Shown: positions 15,296 through 22,881 of the stretch, one piece after another
How the letters are laid out: each line of letters opens with the position of its first letter
How positions within the stretch are numbered: the stretch's first letter is position 1
Source: Actinoplanes siamensis
Lineage (GTDB): Bacteria; Actinomycetota; Actinomycetes; Mycobacteriales; Micromonosporaceae
DNA length: 64,000 bases
NCBI RefSeq assembly: GCF_016862395.1
Contig: NZ_BOMW01000033.1
Span: 62,001-126,000 of the forward strand
Direction: 5' to 3'
Made by a program: the position numbers and the translations under genes
The notes under the pieces: generated by a model
The model's database searches: none
Seen by the model: only the letters and a program-made list of their open reading frames with translations
Told to the model about the DNA's origin: nothing

Positions 15296-15688
15296 CTACT
15301 TCCCGAGGTTGATGGCGGCGGCGTAGGCGTCCCGCGCCCGGTCCACTACTGAAAGGTTTGCCTGGTACGAGCGCTGCGCCATGATCATCTGGGCCATCTG
15401 GCTGCCCATGTCGATGTCCGGCCGGCGGACGTACCCCTGGTTGTCGGCCAGCGGGTTGTCCGGCTCGTAGGCCAGGATCCCCTGGGCGCTGCCGAGCTGC
15501 ACGCCGGCCACCTCGGCGCCGTTGCCGTCCTGCGCTGCCCGGGCCTGCACGTAGCGGGCCTGGAACGCGTTCTCGGACGTACGACTGGTGTTGTTCATGT
15601 TCGCGATGTTGTCGGAGACCGCGTCGAGCCACTTGCGGTAGACCGTGACGCCGGTGCCCGCGACCCCGATGGCGTTGAAGATGCTCAT
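15296..15688 (-). CDS. flgC: Flagellar proximal rod protein FlgC
   Basis: FlgC is a proximal rod subunit. The 130-residue product has the rod/hook N-terminal motif (SDNIANMNNTSRT, about residues 25-37), the PDNPLADNQGYVRRPDID segment typical of FlgC near 77-94, and the C-terminal helix with MIMAQRSYQANL. Its ATG lies 2 bp after the flgB stop, so it is in the same operon. Confidence 0.97.
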   Translation of the reverse strand: MSIFNAIGVAGTGVTVYRKWLDAVSDNIANMNNTSRTSENAFQARYVQARAAQDGNGAEVAGVQLGSAQGILAYEPDNPLADNQGYVRRPDIDMGSQMAQMIMAQRSYQANLSVVDRARDAYAAAINLGK

Positions 15689-15690
15689 CC

Positions 15691-16038
15691 TCAGGCTCCC
15701 TTGATGGCGTCGCGCAGCAGGCCGTACTTGCTGTCGATGGCGCGCAGGGTGAGCTGGTAGCGCATCGTGGTGTCGATGTGCGACAACGTCTCCTCGTCGA
15801 GGTTCACGTTGTTGCCGTTGAGCCGGGTGGGCTCCAGCGACTCCTGCACACTCGGGCTGATGCCCAGCGGCGACTCGCCGCGGGCGACGGCGCCCTGGAG
15901 CGCCTCCTCGAATTTGACCTTACGGGCCTTGAAGCCCGGGGTCTCGACGTTGGCGATGTTGTTGGCGATGGCGTTCTGCCGGGCCGACAGGCCGGTGACA
16001 GCGACACGCAGTGCAGACGTGGAGACGTCGTCGAACAA
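15691..16038 (-). CDS. flgB: Flagellar proximal rod protein FlgB
   Basis: FlgB is the most proximal rod subunit and the first gene of the basal-body operon flgB-flgC-fliE-F-G-H-I. The 115-residue product has RQNAIANNIANVETPGFKAR (residues ~20-39), NNVNLDEE and a C-terminal MRYQLTLRAIDSKYGLLRDA helix. The start is TTG 16038, eight bases after GGAG; no ATG or GTG fits. A FliA-type promoter lies 78 bp upstream. Confidence 0.95.
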   Translation of the reverse strand: MFDDVSTSALRVAVTGLSARQNAIANNIANVETPGFKARKVKFEEALQGAVARGESPLGISPSVQESLEPTRLNGNNVNLDEETLSHIDTTMRYQLTLRAIDSKYGLLRDAIKGA

Positions 16039-16115
16039 TTTCGCAGCTCCTGATCGATCCGTTCGGCCGCCGATCCATGGCTGTTCCGTGAGCGATCCGT
16101 GCTCGTACCATGCAG

Positions 16116-16141
16116 TTCGGCGTGCCAGGCGATCCGCTGAG
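16116..16141 (-). promoter_or_regulatory. FliA-type promoter of the flgB operon
   Basis: On the minus strand this is CTCA (16141-16138), 16 nt, then GCCGAA (16121-16116), an exact consensus match. The predicted start of transcription is near 16109, giving a leader of about 70 nt before the flgB TTG. Confidence 0.75.
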
Positions 16142-16148
16142 CGTCAGA

Positions 16149-16166
16149 CGGTTGCTGCGAGGTTGC
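16149..16166 (-). promoter_or_regulatory. Possible TcrA box upstream of the flgB promoter
   Basis: Read on the minus strand this is GCAACCT, 4 nt, GCAACCG. The TcrA box of Actinoplanes missouriensis, as I recall it, is GCA(A/C)CCG-N4-GCA(A/C)CCG, so only one position differs. It lies 8 bp upstream of the FliA -35, a sensible place for an activator. This is inference from a remembered consensus. Confidence 0.45.
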
Positions 16167-16173
16167 ACGCGAA

Positions 16174-16208
16174 AACGTCCCGGACCCCCATCGGGGGTCC
16201 GGGACGTT
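16174..16208 (-). terminator. Terminator after the fliD-fliS unit
   Basis: A perfect 16-bp stem with a 3-nt loop (arms 16174-16189 and 16193-16208) is followed, on the minus strand, by TTTTC. It lies just after the small gene ending at 16220 and before the flgB promoter, so it separates the two minus-strand units. Confidence 0.88.
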
Positions 16209-16219
16209 CGGGGTCCTGC

Positions 16220-16540
16220 TCACATGGCGCAATCCAGGTAGACCGGTCGCTTGACCGCCTCGCCGGTCTCGATCCGGGCGGTCGCCGCCGCCTGCTGCCG
16301 GTTCGCGGTGAGCCGCCGGGCGATCTCCTGCGCCGCGGCCAACTGCCGGGTGAGGATCTCGTCGGCCCGGGGCTTGAGCTCCAGCGGCAGAGCGCCCAGC
16401 TCGGTGGGCGGCTTCCAGATGTCGGCCGGCGGCGTCTCCGCGTGGCGGCGCTCGTCGGCGAGCATCGCCTCGACCGCCGCGACGTCCATTTCCAGCTCGT
16501 CGAGCGCCGCCGTCCAGGCGCCCCGCCAGTCCTGGGTCAT
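16220..16540 (-). CDS. Small protein in the FliT position, downstream of fliS
   Basis: This is an unrecognised 106-residue protein. It starts at ATG 16540, 9 bp after the fliS stop, and is the last gene before a strong terminator. It is mostly helical and acidic in the N-half (ALDELEMDVAAVEAMLADER) and has a Trp-Lys-Pro-Pro turn. Residues ~65-90 form a Lys/Arg/Ala helix. In other bacteria the gene after fliD-fliS is often fliT, a FliD chaperone of about this size and helicity. That role is an inference from position and composition; no diagnostic FliT motif is seen. Confidence 0.65.
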   Translation of the reverse strand: MTQDWRGAWTAALDELEMDVAAVEAMLADERRHAETPPADIWKPPTELGALPLELKPRADEILTRQLAAAQEIARRLTANRQQAAATARIETGEAVKRPVYLDCAM

Positions 16541-16548
16541 CGCCGTGC

Positions 16549-16929
16549 TCAACCCGCCGCGGACGCGACGGCCGCCTCGCGCCACGCGTCGCGCAGCGGC
16601 TCGAGCAGCTGCCGGCAGACGGCAACACGCTCCGGACTCTTGGCGATGTTCGCCCCGATCAGCTCGGAGAGCAGGTAGCCGTAGAGGTTCGCCAGGCCGG
16701 GAGCGCCCTCCCAGGCGTTCACGTCCAGCGTGACCCGCAGCTCCAGGATGATCTCCTGCGCGTGGTTCAGCTTGTCGTTGGCAGTCGCGAGGTCGCCCTT
16801 GACCAGCGCGTCCTCACCGTGTGTCAGGTCCAGGATGAGCCGGTCGTAGAGCATCGTCAGCAGCTTCGCGGGGGAAGCCGTGTTGATGGAGTCCTGCAGG
16901 TAGCGGTCACGAAGGTTGGGCGCGGTCAT
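16549..16929 (-). CDS. fliS: Flagellin export chaperone FliS
   Basis: FliS binds the flagellin C-terminus and stops early polymerisation. It also antagonises FliW in other species. The 126-residue helical product has the family N-terminus (YLQDSINTASPAKLLTMLYD, residues 10-29) and the following helix with LDLTHGEDAL. It is downstream of fliD on the minus strand with a 59-bp gap, and probably sits in a fliD-fliS-(FliT-like) unit. Confidence 0.95.
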   Translation of the reverse strand: MTAPNLRDRYLQDSINTASPAKLLTMLYDRLILDLTHGEDALVKGDLATANDKLNHAQEIILELRVTLDVNAWEGAPGLANLYGYLLSELIGANIAKSPERVAVCRQLLEPLRDAWREAAVASAAG

Positions 16930-16988
16930 GGGTCTCCTCGGTCAGGGCCGGCGGCGGGCGGGTCGTCGGTCGGTACGTCGGTCGCGGG

Positions 16989-18395
16989 TCAGCCCAGGCT
17001 GGCCAGCTGCCCGGAGAGCCAACTGGACTGGCTCTTCAGGTTGCCGAGCGAGGTCTCCAGGGCGGTATACGTCCGCTGCAGCGCTTCCTTCTTCGCGGCG
17101 AGGCGCACGTCCCAGTTGTCGATCTGGTCGTTGAGCGAGGCGATCTCGCTCTTCCGGCCGGTCATCACGCCGGTGATGGCGTTGGACTGCGTTTCGGTGA
17201 GCTTCTTGAACTTGTTGCCGAGCGCGATGCCGGCTTCCTGCACCTTGCTCGGGTTGGTGTTGTACGCGTCGGTGAAGGCGCCCTCGTCGAACGCGAGCGT
17301 CCCGTCCTTGTTCAGCGTGACACCGAGCTGCTTGAGCGAGCCGAAGTCCACGGTCGTGCTGGTCTCGTTGCCGTTCGCGTCGGTTCCGGACCGGGTGTAC
17401 GACAGCCCGTTGCTGACCGCGCTGAGCAGCGCCGAGCTCATCTGCCGGACGGTGAAGTCACCGGTCAGCGGAGAGCCCTTCTTGGTGTCGGTGTCGTACG
17501 CGGTCTGCGTCTTGATCTCGGCGAGCGCCGCGTTGACGCCGTCCACCAGCGCCTGCATCTTGCCGGCGATGGCCTTGGTGTCGTTGGTGGCGTCGACCGT
17601 GACGTCGTTCTCCTCCTTCGACACGGTCAGCGTCACGCCGGGCATCAGCCCGCTGAACGTGTTCGAGGAGCTGGTGACCTTGTACTCCGACGCGGTGCCC
17701 GGGTTCATGGTCAGCTCGGCGTCCTTGGCGGCCGTGGTCGTCGGGCTGGAGCTGCCGGAACCGTGGTTCTCCAGGCCGGCGATCTGGAAGCCGTTGGCGG
17801 CGCCGCTCTTCATCGAGGTGAACTGGATGACACCCTGGTTGCCCGAGGTGTTGACCACCGAGGCGCGGATGCCGAGCGTGCCGGACTGGTTGTTGACGGC
17901 GGTGGAGAGGCTCGCCGCGGTGCGCGGCTCCGGGACGTCGATGACCACCGGGGAGCCCACGGCGGTGAACTCGTCGTAGCCGTTGGCGTCCTTGGCCCAG
18001 CTGCCGGGCTGCACGGTGATCTGGGACGGGTAGACGCCCTGGGCGGTGGTGTCGTCAGCGGTGAGCACGGTGGTCTGCGACCGGGCCACCGAGGTGACGT
18101 CGAACTTGGCGGTGCCGGCCATGCCGGTCAGGCCGCCGGTCGCGGTGGCGGTGACGCCCGTCGAGCTGGACGTGGCGGTGAGGGCCCGCCAGGAGCCGAG
18201 CCCGGCCAGCGACTCGGCAGCCGACTTCACCGACTTGACCTTGGCGTTGACCGAGAGGTAGGAGGCCACCGCGGTCTGTGCCGTCTCGACCTTGGTCTTG
18301 AGCTTGGTCTGCGGGGCCGACTCGACCTGCATCAGCGAGCTGATCAGGGAGGAGGTGCTGAGGCCACTGACGAGGCCGTCGACGGAGCTGGTCAC
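16989..18395 (-). CDS. fliD: Flagellar filament cap protein FliD
   Basis: FliD caps the filament and folds incoming flagellin. The 468-residue product has the FliD N-domain (VDGLVSGLSTSSLISSLMQV, residues 5-24; coiled coil to ~60), a beta-rich Ser/Thr middle part and a C-domain with a long terminal coiled coil (SEIASLNDQIDNWDVRLAAK, then LEGQ-like leucine repeats). It starts at ATG 18395. It follows fliC by 150 bp that include a hairpin; no separate FliA-type promoter is seen before it. Confidence 0.95.
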   Translation of the reverse strand: MTSSVDGLVSGLSTSSLISSLMQVESAPQTKLKTKVETAQTAVASYLSVNAKVKSVKSAAESLAGLGSWRALTATSSSTGVTATATGGLTGMAGTAKFDVTSVARSQTTVLTADDTTAQGVYPSQITVQPGSWAKDANGYDEFTAVGSPVVIDVPEPRTAASLSTAVNNQSGTLGIRASVVNTSGNQGVIQFTSMKSGAANGFQIAGLENHGSGSSSPTTTAAKDAELTMNPGTASEYKVTSSSNTFSGLMPGVTLTVSKEENDVTVDATNDTKAIAGKMQALVDGVNAALAEIKTQTAYDTDTKKGSPLTGDFTVRQMSSALLSAVSNGLSYTRSGTDANGNETSTTVDFGSLKQLGVTLNKDGTLAFDEGAFTDAYNTNPSKVQEAGIALGNKFKKLTETQSNAITGVMTGRKSEIASLNDQIDNWDVRLAAKKEALQRTYTALETSLGNLKSQSSWLSGQLASLG

Positions 18396-18447
18396 GGGAG
18401 CCTGCCTTTCGTACCGAGGATCTTCGTACCGGGGACGAGTGCGGAGC

Positions 18448-18480
18448 GGGGGCAGCCGGCTGGGCTTGCCGGCTACCCCC
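18448..18480 (-). terminator. Hairpin between fliC and fliD
   Basis: The arms are GGGGG-x-AGCCGGC and GCCGGCT-x-CCCCC, with one mismatch and a 7-nt loop. No T-run follows. It could partly terminate fliC transcripts, giving much flagellin mRNA and less fliD. The arms would also stabilise a 3' end. Confidence 0.55.
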
Positions 18481-18545
18481 GACTCTTCGGTCGTTCCTTG
18501 CGCGAATTCAGCCGCTACCGGTGGTTATCCGGTTGCGGTCCGCGG

Positions 18546-19781
18546 TCAGCGGAGCAGCGACAGCACGTTCTGCGCGGACTGGTTGGCCTGCGACAGCATC
18601 GAGGTGCCGGCCTGGGTGAGGATCTGGCTCCGGGTGAAGGAGACCATCTCCTGGGCCATGTCGGTGTCCCGGATCCGGGACTCCGAGGCGGACAGGTTCT
18701 CCACCGCCACGTTGAGGTTGTTGATGGTGTGCTCGAAGCGGTTCTGGTGCGCACCGAGCTTGGCCCGCTTGTCGGAGACCGACTGGATGGCCGTGTCCAG
18801 CGCGTCCATCGCCTCGGAGGCACCCGACTTGGTGCCGGCGACCGGGTCGGCGGCCTTGGTCAGGTCCAGGTTCGCCAGGCCGAGGGTCTTCGAGTTGATG
18901 GCCCCGATGCCGACGCTCAGCGTCTCGCCGGAGTTCGCGCCGATCTGGAAGGCGCCCGGGGTCGACGACTGGGCGGTGGCCGGCGCGCTGAGCCCCAGCT
19001 CGGTCGAGGTCATCGTGAAGCCGGTGGTGCCGGACGCGCTGAAGGTGATGTTGCCGGTGGTCTTGTCGACCTCGGCGGCGACCTCCAGCGTCACGTCGCC
19101 GTGCCCGGCGTCCTTCAGGGCGGTGGCGATCGCGTCGTTGACCTTCGCGGCGGCGGCCTGCGGGCTGATCGTGCCGCCGGAGCCGTTGCTGAAGTCGACG
19201 TTGGCGACGCTGATCGGCGGGCTCAGGGTCTTGCCGCCGAGGTCGGTGATCTGCAGGTCGGTCGTGCCGGCCGGCATGGTCGGGATGTTGCCGGTGGCCG
19301 GCGGGGTGGCGGCGGTGCCCGGGATCGGGGTGCCGGTCGTCTTGGCCGACATGCCGAAGGAGCCGTCGAGCAGCTTCGACTTGCCGAACGCGGTGGTGTC
19401 GCTGACCCGGTCGATCTCCGAGGCGAGCTGCGTGAACTCGGCGTTCGCGGCCTTCTTCGCCTCGTCGTCGAGGGACGCGTTGTTGGCCTGGACCGCCAGG
19501 TCACGCATGCGCTGCAGCATGCTGGTGGTCTCGTTGAGAGCACCCTCAGCGGTCTGCACGACGCTGATCGCGTCCTGGGCGTTGCGGACGGCGACCTTGA
19601 GGCCACCGGTCTGCGCGCGCAGGCCCTCGGAGATCGAGAGACCGGCCGCGTCGTCCGCGGCCCGGTTGATCCGGAAACCGCTGGACAGCTTCTCCAGCGA
19701 CTTCTGCATCTGGTTGTCGGTGACCGACAGGTTCCGGTAGGCGTTCTGCGCGGCGATGTTCTGGTTGATGCGAAGACCCAT
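18546..19781 (-). CDS. fliC: Flagellin FliC
   Basis: This is the filament subunit. The 411 residues show the conserved helical ends: N-terminal MGLRINQNIAAQNAYRNLSV and LSSGFRINRAADDAAGLSIS, and C-terminal SRIRDTDMAQEMVSFTRSQI ending in VLSLLR. The variable middle (~150-310) is Thr/Gly/Ala-rich. The ATG at 19781 is 8 nt after AAGGAGGA; an upstream in-frame ATG (19820) lies inside the leader hairpin and is rejected. It is transcribed from a FliA-type promoter divergent from flgN, and its leader carries CsrA-like sites. Confidence 0.97.
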   Translation of the reverse strand: MGLRINQNIAAQNAYRNLSVTDNQMQKSLEKLSSGFRINRAADDAAGLSISEGLRAQTGGLKVAVRNAQDAISVVQTAEGALNETTSMLQRMRDLAVQANNASLDDEAKKAANAEFTQLASEIDRVSDTTAFGKSKLLDGSFGMSAKTTGTPIPGTAATPPATGNIPTMPAGTTDLQITDLGGKTLSPPISVANVDFSNGSGGTISPQAAAAKVNDAIATALKDAGHGDVTLEVAAEVDKTTGNITFSASGTTGFTMTSTELGLSAPATAQSSTPGAFQIGANSGETLSVGIGAINSKTLGLANLDLTKAADPVAGTKSGASEAMDALDTAIQSVSDKRAKLGAHQNRFEHTINNLNVAVENLSASESRIRDTDMAQEMVSFTRSQILTQAGTSMLSQANQSAQNVLSLLR

Positions 19782-19789
19782 TGGGTGAT

Positions 19790-19830
19790 TCCTCCTTGAC
19801 TGGGGTCTTGTGCGGCCCATCCATGAGCCG
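19790..19830 (-). promoter_or_regulatory. Two CsrA-like binding sites in the fliC leader
   Basis: Site 1 (19830-19813) folds as CGGCTC-ATGGAT-GGGCCG: a 6-bp stem (one G-U pair) with GGA exposed in a hexaloop, the classical CsrA site form. Site 2 is the Shine-Dalgarno itself (AAGGAGGA, 19797-19790). Two GGA sites about 25-30 nt apart, the second on the ribosome site, is how CsrA represses hag in Bacillus. csrA and fliW are both encoded in the divergent operon. Confidence 0.7.
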
Positions 19831-19846
19831 GTGCTGCGTGTTTCCC

Positions 19847-19873
19847 TTCGGCGGTGCGTCGAAGGGCCCTGAG
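19847..19873 (-). promoter_or_regulatory. FliA-type promoter of fliC
   Basis: On the minus strand this is CTCA (19873-19870), 17 nt, GCCGAA (19852-19847). The expected start of transcription near 19840 gives a ~60-nt leader that just contains both CsrA-like sites. Confidence 0.8.
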
Positions 19874-19937
19874 GATTCTCCGAGAATTCTTCGGGCTTTT
19901 CGGGCTAACGCGGAGAAATGCCGATTGGGGGAAACCG

Positions 19938-19963
19938 CTCAGCGGCACCGCGAACATGCCGAC
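19938..19963 (+). promoter_or_regulatory. FliA-type promoter of the flgN-flgK-flgL-fliW-csrA operon
   Basis: CTCA (19938-19941), 16 nt, GCCGAC (19958-19963). One base differs from the GCCGAA form. It lies 62 bp before the flgN start and is divergent from the fliC promoter, about 65 bp away. Confidence 0.65.
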
Positions 19964-20025
19964 CTGTCCGAATGAGCGGGTTGCCAACGGGGTGCGGCCC
20001 GACCAGCGAACGACGGAGGACCAGG

Positions 20026-20511
20026 GTGAGCCTGACCGACCTGGCCAGCGTCCTGTGGCGCTCTCGCGAGCTGCTGGAGATGCTGCTGTTCAAGCTAGAG
20101 GAGGAGCAGCTGCTCCTCGCGGCGAACCGATCGCGCTGGCTCAGCCACGCCACCCGTGAGGTGGAGGTGGTGCTCGACCAGATCCGGCAGACCGAGGTCA
20201 TCCGCGCCGCGTACGCCCAGGAGGTCGCCGCCGAGCTCGGCCTGGCCCCGGAGGCCTCGCTGGGCGAGCTGGCCGACGCCGTCCCGGATCCCTGGTCGGA
20301 CCTGCTGCACCAGCACCGCAAGGCGTTCCTGCTGCTGACGTCGGAGATCCGGGCCCTGGCCGACGTCAATCGCGACCTGCTCACCGCGGGTCAGCGCGCG
20401 GCTCGCGAAACCATGCTCGTGTTCGCCGAGACTGTGGAAACGTACGGGCCGCAGGGCCAGACCGTCACCGGCGGCGTCCGCCGCCCCACCCTCGTTGATG
20501 AGGCGATCTGA
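20026..20511 (+). CDS. flgN: FlgN-like flagellar chaperone
   Basis: FlgN escorts the hook-filament junction proteins FlgK and FlgL. The 161-residue helical product starts at GTG 20026, five bases after GGAGGA; a longer reading from 19918 would include the promoter. Leu/Glu-rich helices such as SRELLEMLLFKLEEEQLLLA (residues ~11-30) resemble the FlgN family. The stop and the flgK start overlap (TGATG), as expected for a chaperone made with its client. Confidence 0.85.
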   Translation: MSLTDLASVLWRSRELLEMLLFKLEEEQLLLAANRSRWLSHATREVEVVLDQIRQTEVIRAAYAQEVAAELGLAPEASLGELADAVPDPWSDLLHQHRKAFLLLTSEIRALADVNRDLLTAGQRAARETMLVFAETVETYGPQGQTVTGGVRRPTLVDEAI

Positions 20512-21944
20512 TGGGCAGCACTTTCAGTGGACTCAACACGGCACTGACCTCCCTGTACGCGCAGCGGCGCGGCCTGGACGTCACCGGCCAGAACATCGCC
20601 AACGCGAGCACCGAGGGGTACACCCGGCAGCGCGTGGTGATGCAGTCGCAGAACGCGAACCTGGTGCCCGGCGTCTACGCCACCACCACCGCGGTCGGCA
20701 ACGGCGTCACCGTCTCCTCGGTGGAGCGGCTTCGCAACGCGGCCCTGGACCAGCGCAGTTACGCCGAGCACGCGAGCTCGGCGTACCACAACGCGCGGGC
20801 CGGGTCGTACAACCTGATCGAGGACGTCTTCGCGGAACCCAGCGACACCGCCCTGCAGGCCCGGCTCGCCGACATGTGGGACGGCTGGAACGCGATCACC
20901 ACCAACCCGGACCAGCTGGCCGGCAAGTCGGCGGTGCTGGAGCAGGCGAACACGGTGGCCGCCACGCTGAACGACGCGGCCTCCTCGCTGAACAACCAGT
21001 ACGAGGCGGCCCGCACCGGTCTGGACACCTATGTCGGCGACGTCAACAAGGCGGCCGACGCGGTGGCCAAGCTGAACAACCAGATCGTCATCGCCACCCA
21101 GGCCGGTCTGCAGGCGAACGAGCTGCAGGACCAGCGGGCCCAGCAGATCCTCAAACTGTCCGAGCTGATCGGCGCGAGCGCCGTCGAGACGCCGAACGGC
21201 GCGATCAGCGTGTTCGTTGGCACCGCGCCGCTGGTCGCCGGATTCAGCACCCGGGAGATCGAGATCGAGCCGGGCGGCGCCGCCCGCCTGGAGGACCTGG
21301 CCACCAGCGAGGTCAACCTGCGTTTCAAGGACACCAAGGCCGCGGTAGGCGCCGGCGGGAGCATGGGCGCCTCGATGGAGCTGCTCGCCAGGGGCGGCAC
21401 GCTGGACAGCATCACCAAGCGACTCGACACGGTGGCGGGCAAGCTCGCCGACTCGGTCAACCGGATCCATGCGGAGGGCTTCGCCACCGACGGTACGACC
21501 GGTGAGCCGTTCTTCGTCCGCAACGACAACGGCTCGGCCACCGGTATCACCGCCGCGCAGATCAGGGTGGCGGTCACCGACCCGGCGAAGGTGCAGATCT
21601 CCAGCGGCGACCCGACCGGGACGCCCAGGATCCTGGACGGCAACATCGCGGACCGGATCTCCGACCTGGCCGACTCGAAGACCGACGCCGACGCCGAGTA
21701 CCAGTCGATGATCGGCGAGCTGGGCGTCTCGGCGCAGTCCGCGCTCCGCCGGCGGGACGTGCAGAACGCGGTGACCGACCAGGTGGACGCGGCCCGGGAC
21801 GCGGAATCCGGGGTGAATCTCGACGAGGAGATGACGAACCTGCTCACCTACCAGCGTGGGTACGAGGCGGCCAGCCGGGTGCTCACCACGATCGACTCGA
21901 TGCTCGACCAATTGATCAACCGCACCGGCATGGTCGGTAGGTAA
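20511..21944 (+). CDS. flgK: Hook-filament junction protein FlgK
   Basis: FlgK (HAP1) joins hook to filament. The 477 residues have the rod/hook N-motif (TGQNIANASTEGYTRQRVVM, ~25-44) and the FlgK-type helical domain (~90-230). The C-terminus carries VNLDEEMTNLLTYQRGYEAA and a terminal LDQLINRTG. Translation is coupled to flgN by a 1-nt overlap; flgL follows after 11 bp. Confidence 0.97.
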   Translation: MGSTFSGLNTALTSLYAQRRGLDVTGQNIANASTEGYTRQRVVMQSQNANLVPGVYATTTAVGNGVTVSSVERLRNAALDQRSYAEHASSAYHNARAGSYNLIEDVFAEPSDTALQARLADMWDGWNAITTNPDQLAGKSAVLEQANTVAATLNDAASSLNNQYEAARTGLDTYVGDVNKAADAVAKLNNQIVIATQAGLQANELQDQRAQQILKLSELIGASAVETPNGAISVFVGTAPLVAGFSTREIEIEPGGAARLEDLATSEVNLRFKDTKAAVGAGGSMGASMELLARGGTLDSITKRLDTVAGKLADSVNRIHAEGFATDGTTGEPFFVRNDNGSATGITAAQIRVAVTDPAKVQISSGDPTGTPRILDGNIADRISDLADSKTDADAEYQSMIGELGVSAQSALRRRDVQNAVTDQVDAARDAESGVNLDEEMTNLLTYQRGYEAASRVLTTIDSMLDQLINRTGMVGR

Positions 21945-21955
21945 GGGAGCCCGTC

Positions 21956-22879
21956 ATGAGCAGCAGCCCGAGGGTCACCGAAAGCAGCGTGCGCACCCGC
22001 ACCATGGCCAGCCTGCAACGCAACCTGAACCGGACCCAGCAGGCGCAGGACCAGATCTCCAGCGGCAAGCAGCTGAACCGCCCGTCGGACTCGCCGACCG
22101 GCACGGTCACCGCTCTGCAGCTGCGCGGGGAGGTGCGGGCGAACCGGAAGTACTCGGCCAACGCCGACGACGCGGTCGGCCGGCTCGGTGTCGTGCAGGA
22201 CAACCTGCAGTCGTCGGTGGAGCTGCTGACCGTGGCCCGCAACCTGACTCTGGAGGCGAAGAGCACCGGCGGACAGGGCACGCCCGAGGCCAACCGGGCC
22301 CGGGCCGAGCAGCTCGGACAGATCAAGGCGAACCTGGTCCAGTTCGCCAACTCCAAGTACCTGGACCGGCCGGTCTTCGGCGGCTCGACGCCGGACGCCG
22401 AGGCCTACGACAGCTCGGGCAAGTACGCGGGGGAGGCGGCCGGCCAGACGTTCCGGGCGATCGGGCCGAACGCGAAGGTCCGGGTCGACGTCCGTGGTCC
22501 CGAGGTGTTCGGCCCCGACCAGGCCGCGGACGGCACGGACAATCCCACCCAGATGTTCCGGGTGTTGGACAACATCATCGACGCGATGAAGTCCGGAGAT
22601 GTGGACGCGCTGGACACCGGACTACAGAACCTCGACAAAGCGTCCGATCTCGTGAAATCCACTCTTTCGGACGTAGGTGCCCGATACAATCGGGTTACCC
22701 AGATGAAGCAGTCCGCTGAGGACCGCTTGATGTCCGTGTCGTCGCAGCTGTCCGATATCGAGGATGTCGACCTGCCCAAGGCGATCATGGAATTGCAGCT
22801 CCAGCAGACCTCGTATCAGGCCGCCCTGGCCGCCACGGCCAAGGTGATCCAGCCCTCGCTCATCGATTTCCTGAGGTGA
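21956..22879 (+). CDS. flgL: Hook-filament junction protein FlgL
   Basis: FlgL (HAP3) is the second junction protein, flagellin-like at both ends. The 307-residue product starts with RTRTMASLQRNLNRTQQAQD and QISSGKQLNRPSDSPTGTVT, typical of FlgL. It ends with a helical DLPKAIMELQLQQTSYQAAL segment. It is part of flgN-K-L-fliW-csrA; the fliW start region overlaps or touches its stop. Confidence 0.96.
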   Translation: MSSSPRVTESSVRTRTMASLQRNLNRTQQAQDQISSGKQLNRPSDSPTGTVTALQLRGEVRANRKYSANADDAVGRLGVVQDNLQSSVELLTVARNLTLEAKSTGGQGTPEANRARAEQLGQIKANLVQFANSKYLDRPVFGGSTPDAEAYDSSGKYAGEAAGQTFRAIGPNAKVRVDVRGPEVFGPDQAADGTDNPTQMFRVLDNIIDAMKSGDVDALDTGLQNLDKASDLVKSTLSDVGARYNRVTQMKQSAEDRLMSVSSQLSDIEDVDLPKAIMELQLQQTSYQAALAATAKVIQPSLIDFLR

Positions 22880-22881
22880 CC

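Noticed and set aside
16062..16092. A second CTCA/GCCGAA pair before flgB
   Set aside because: The gap is 21 nt; the pair at 16116-16141 has the right spacing.
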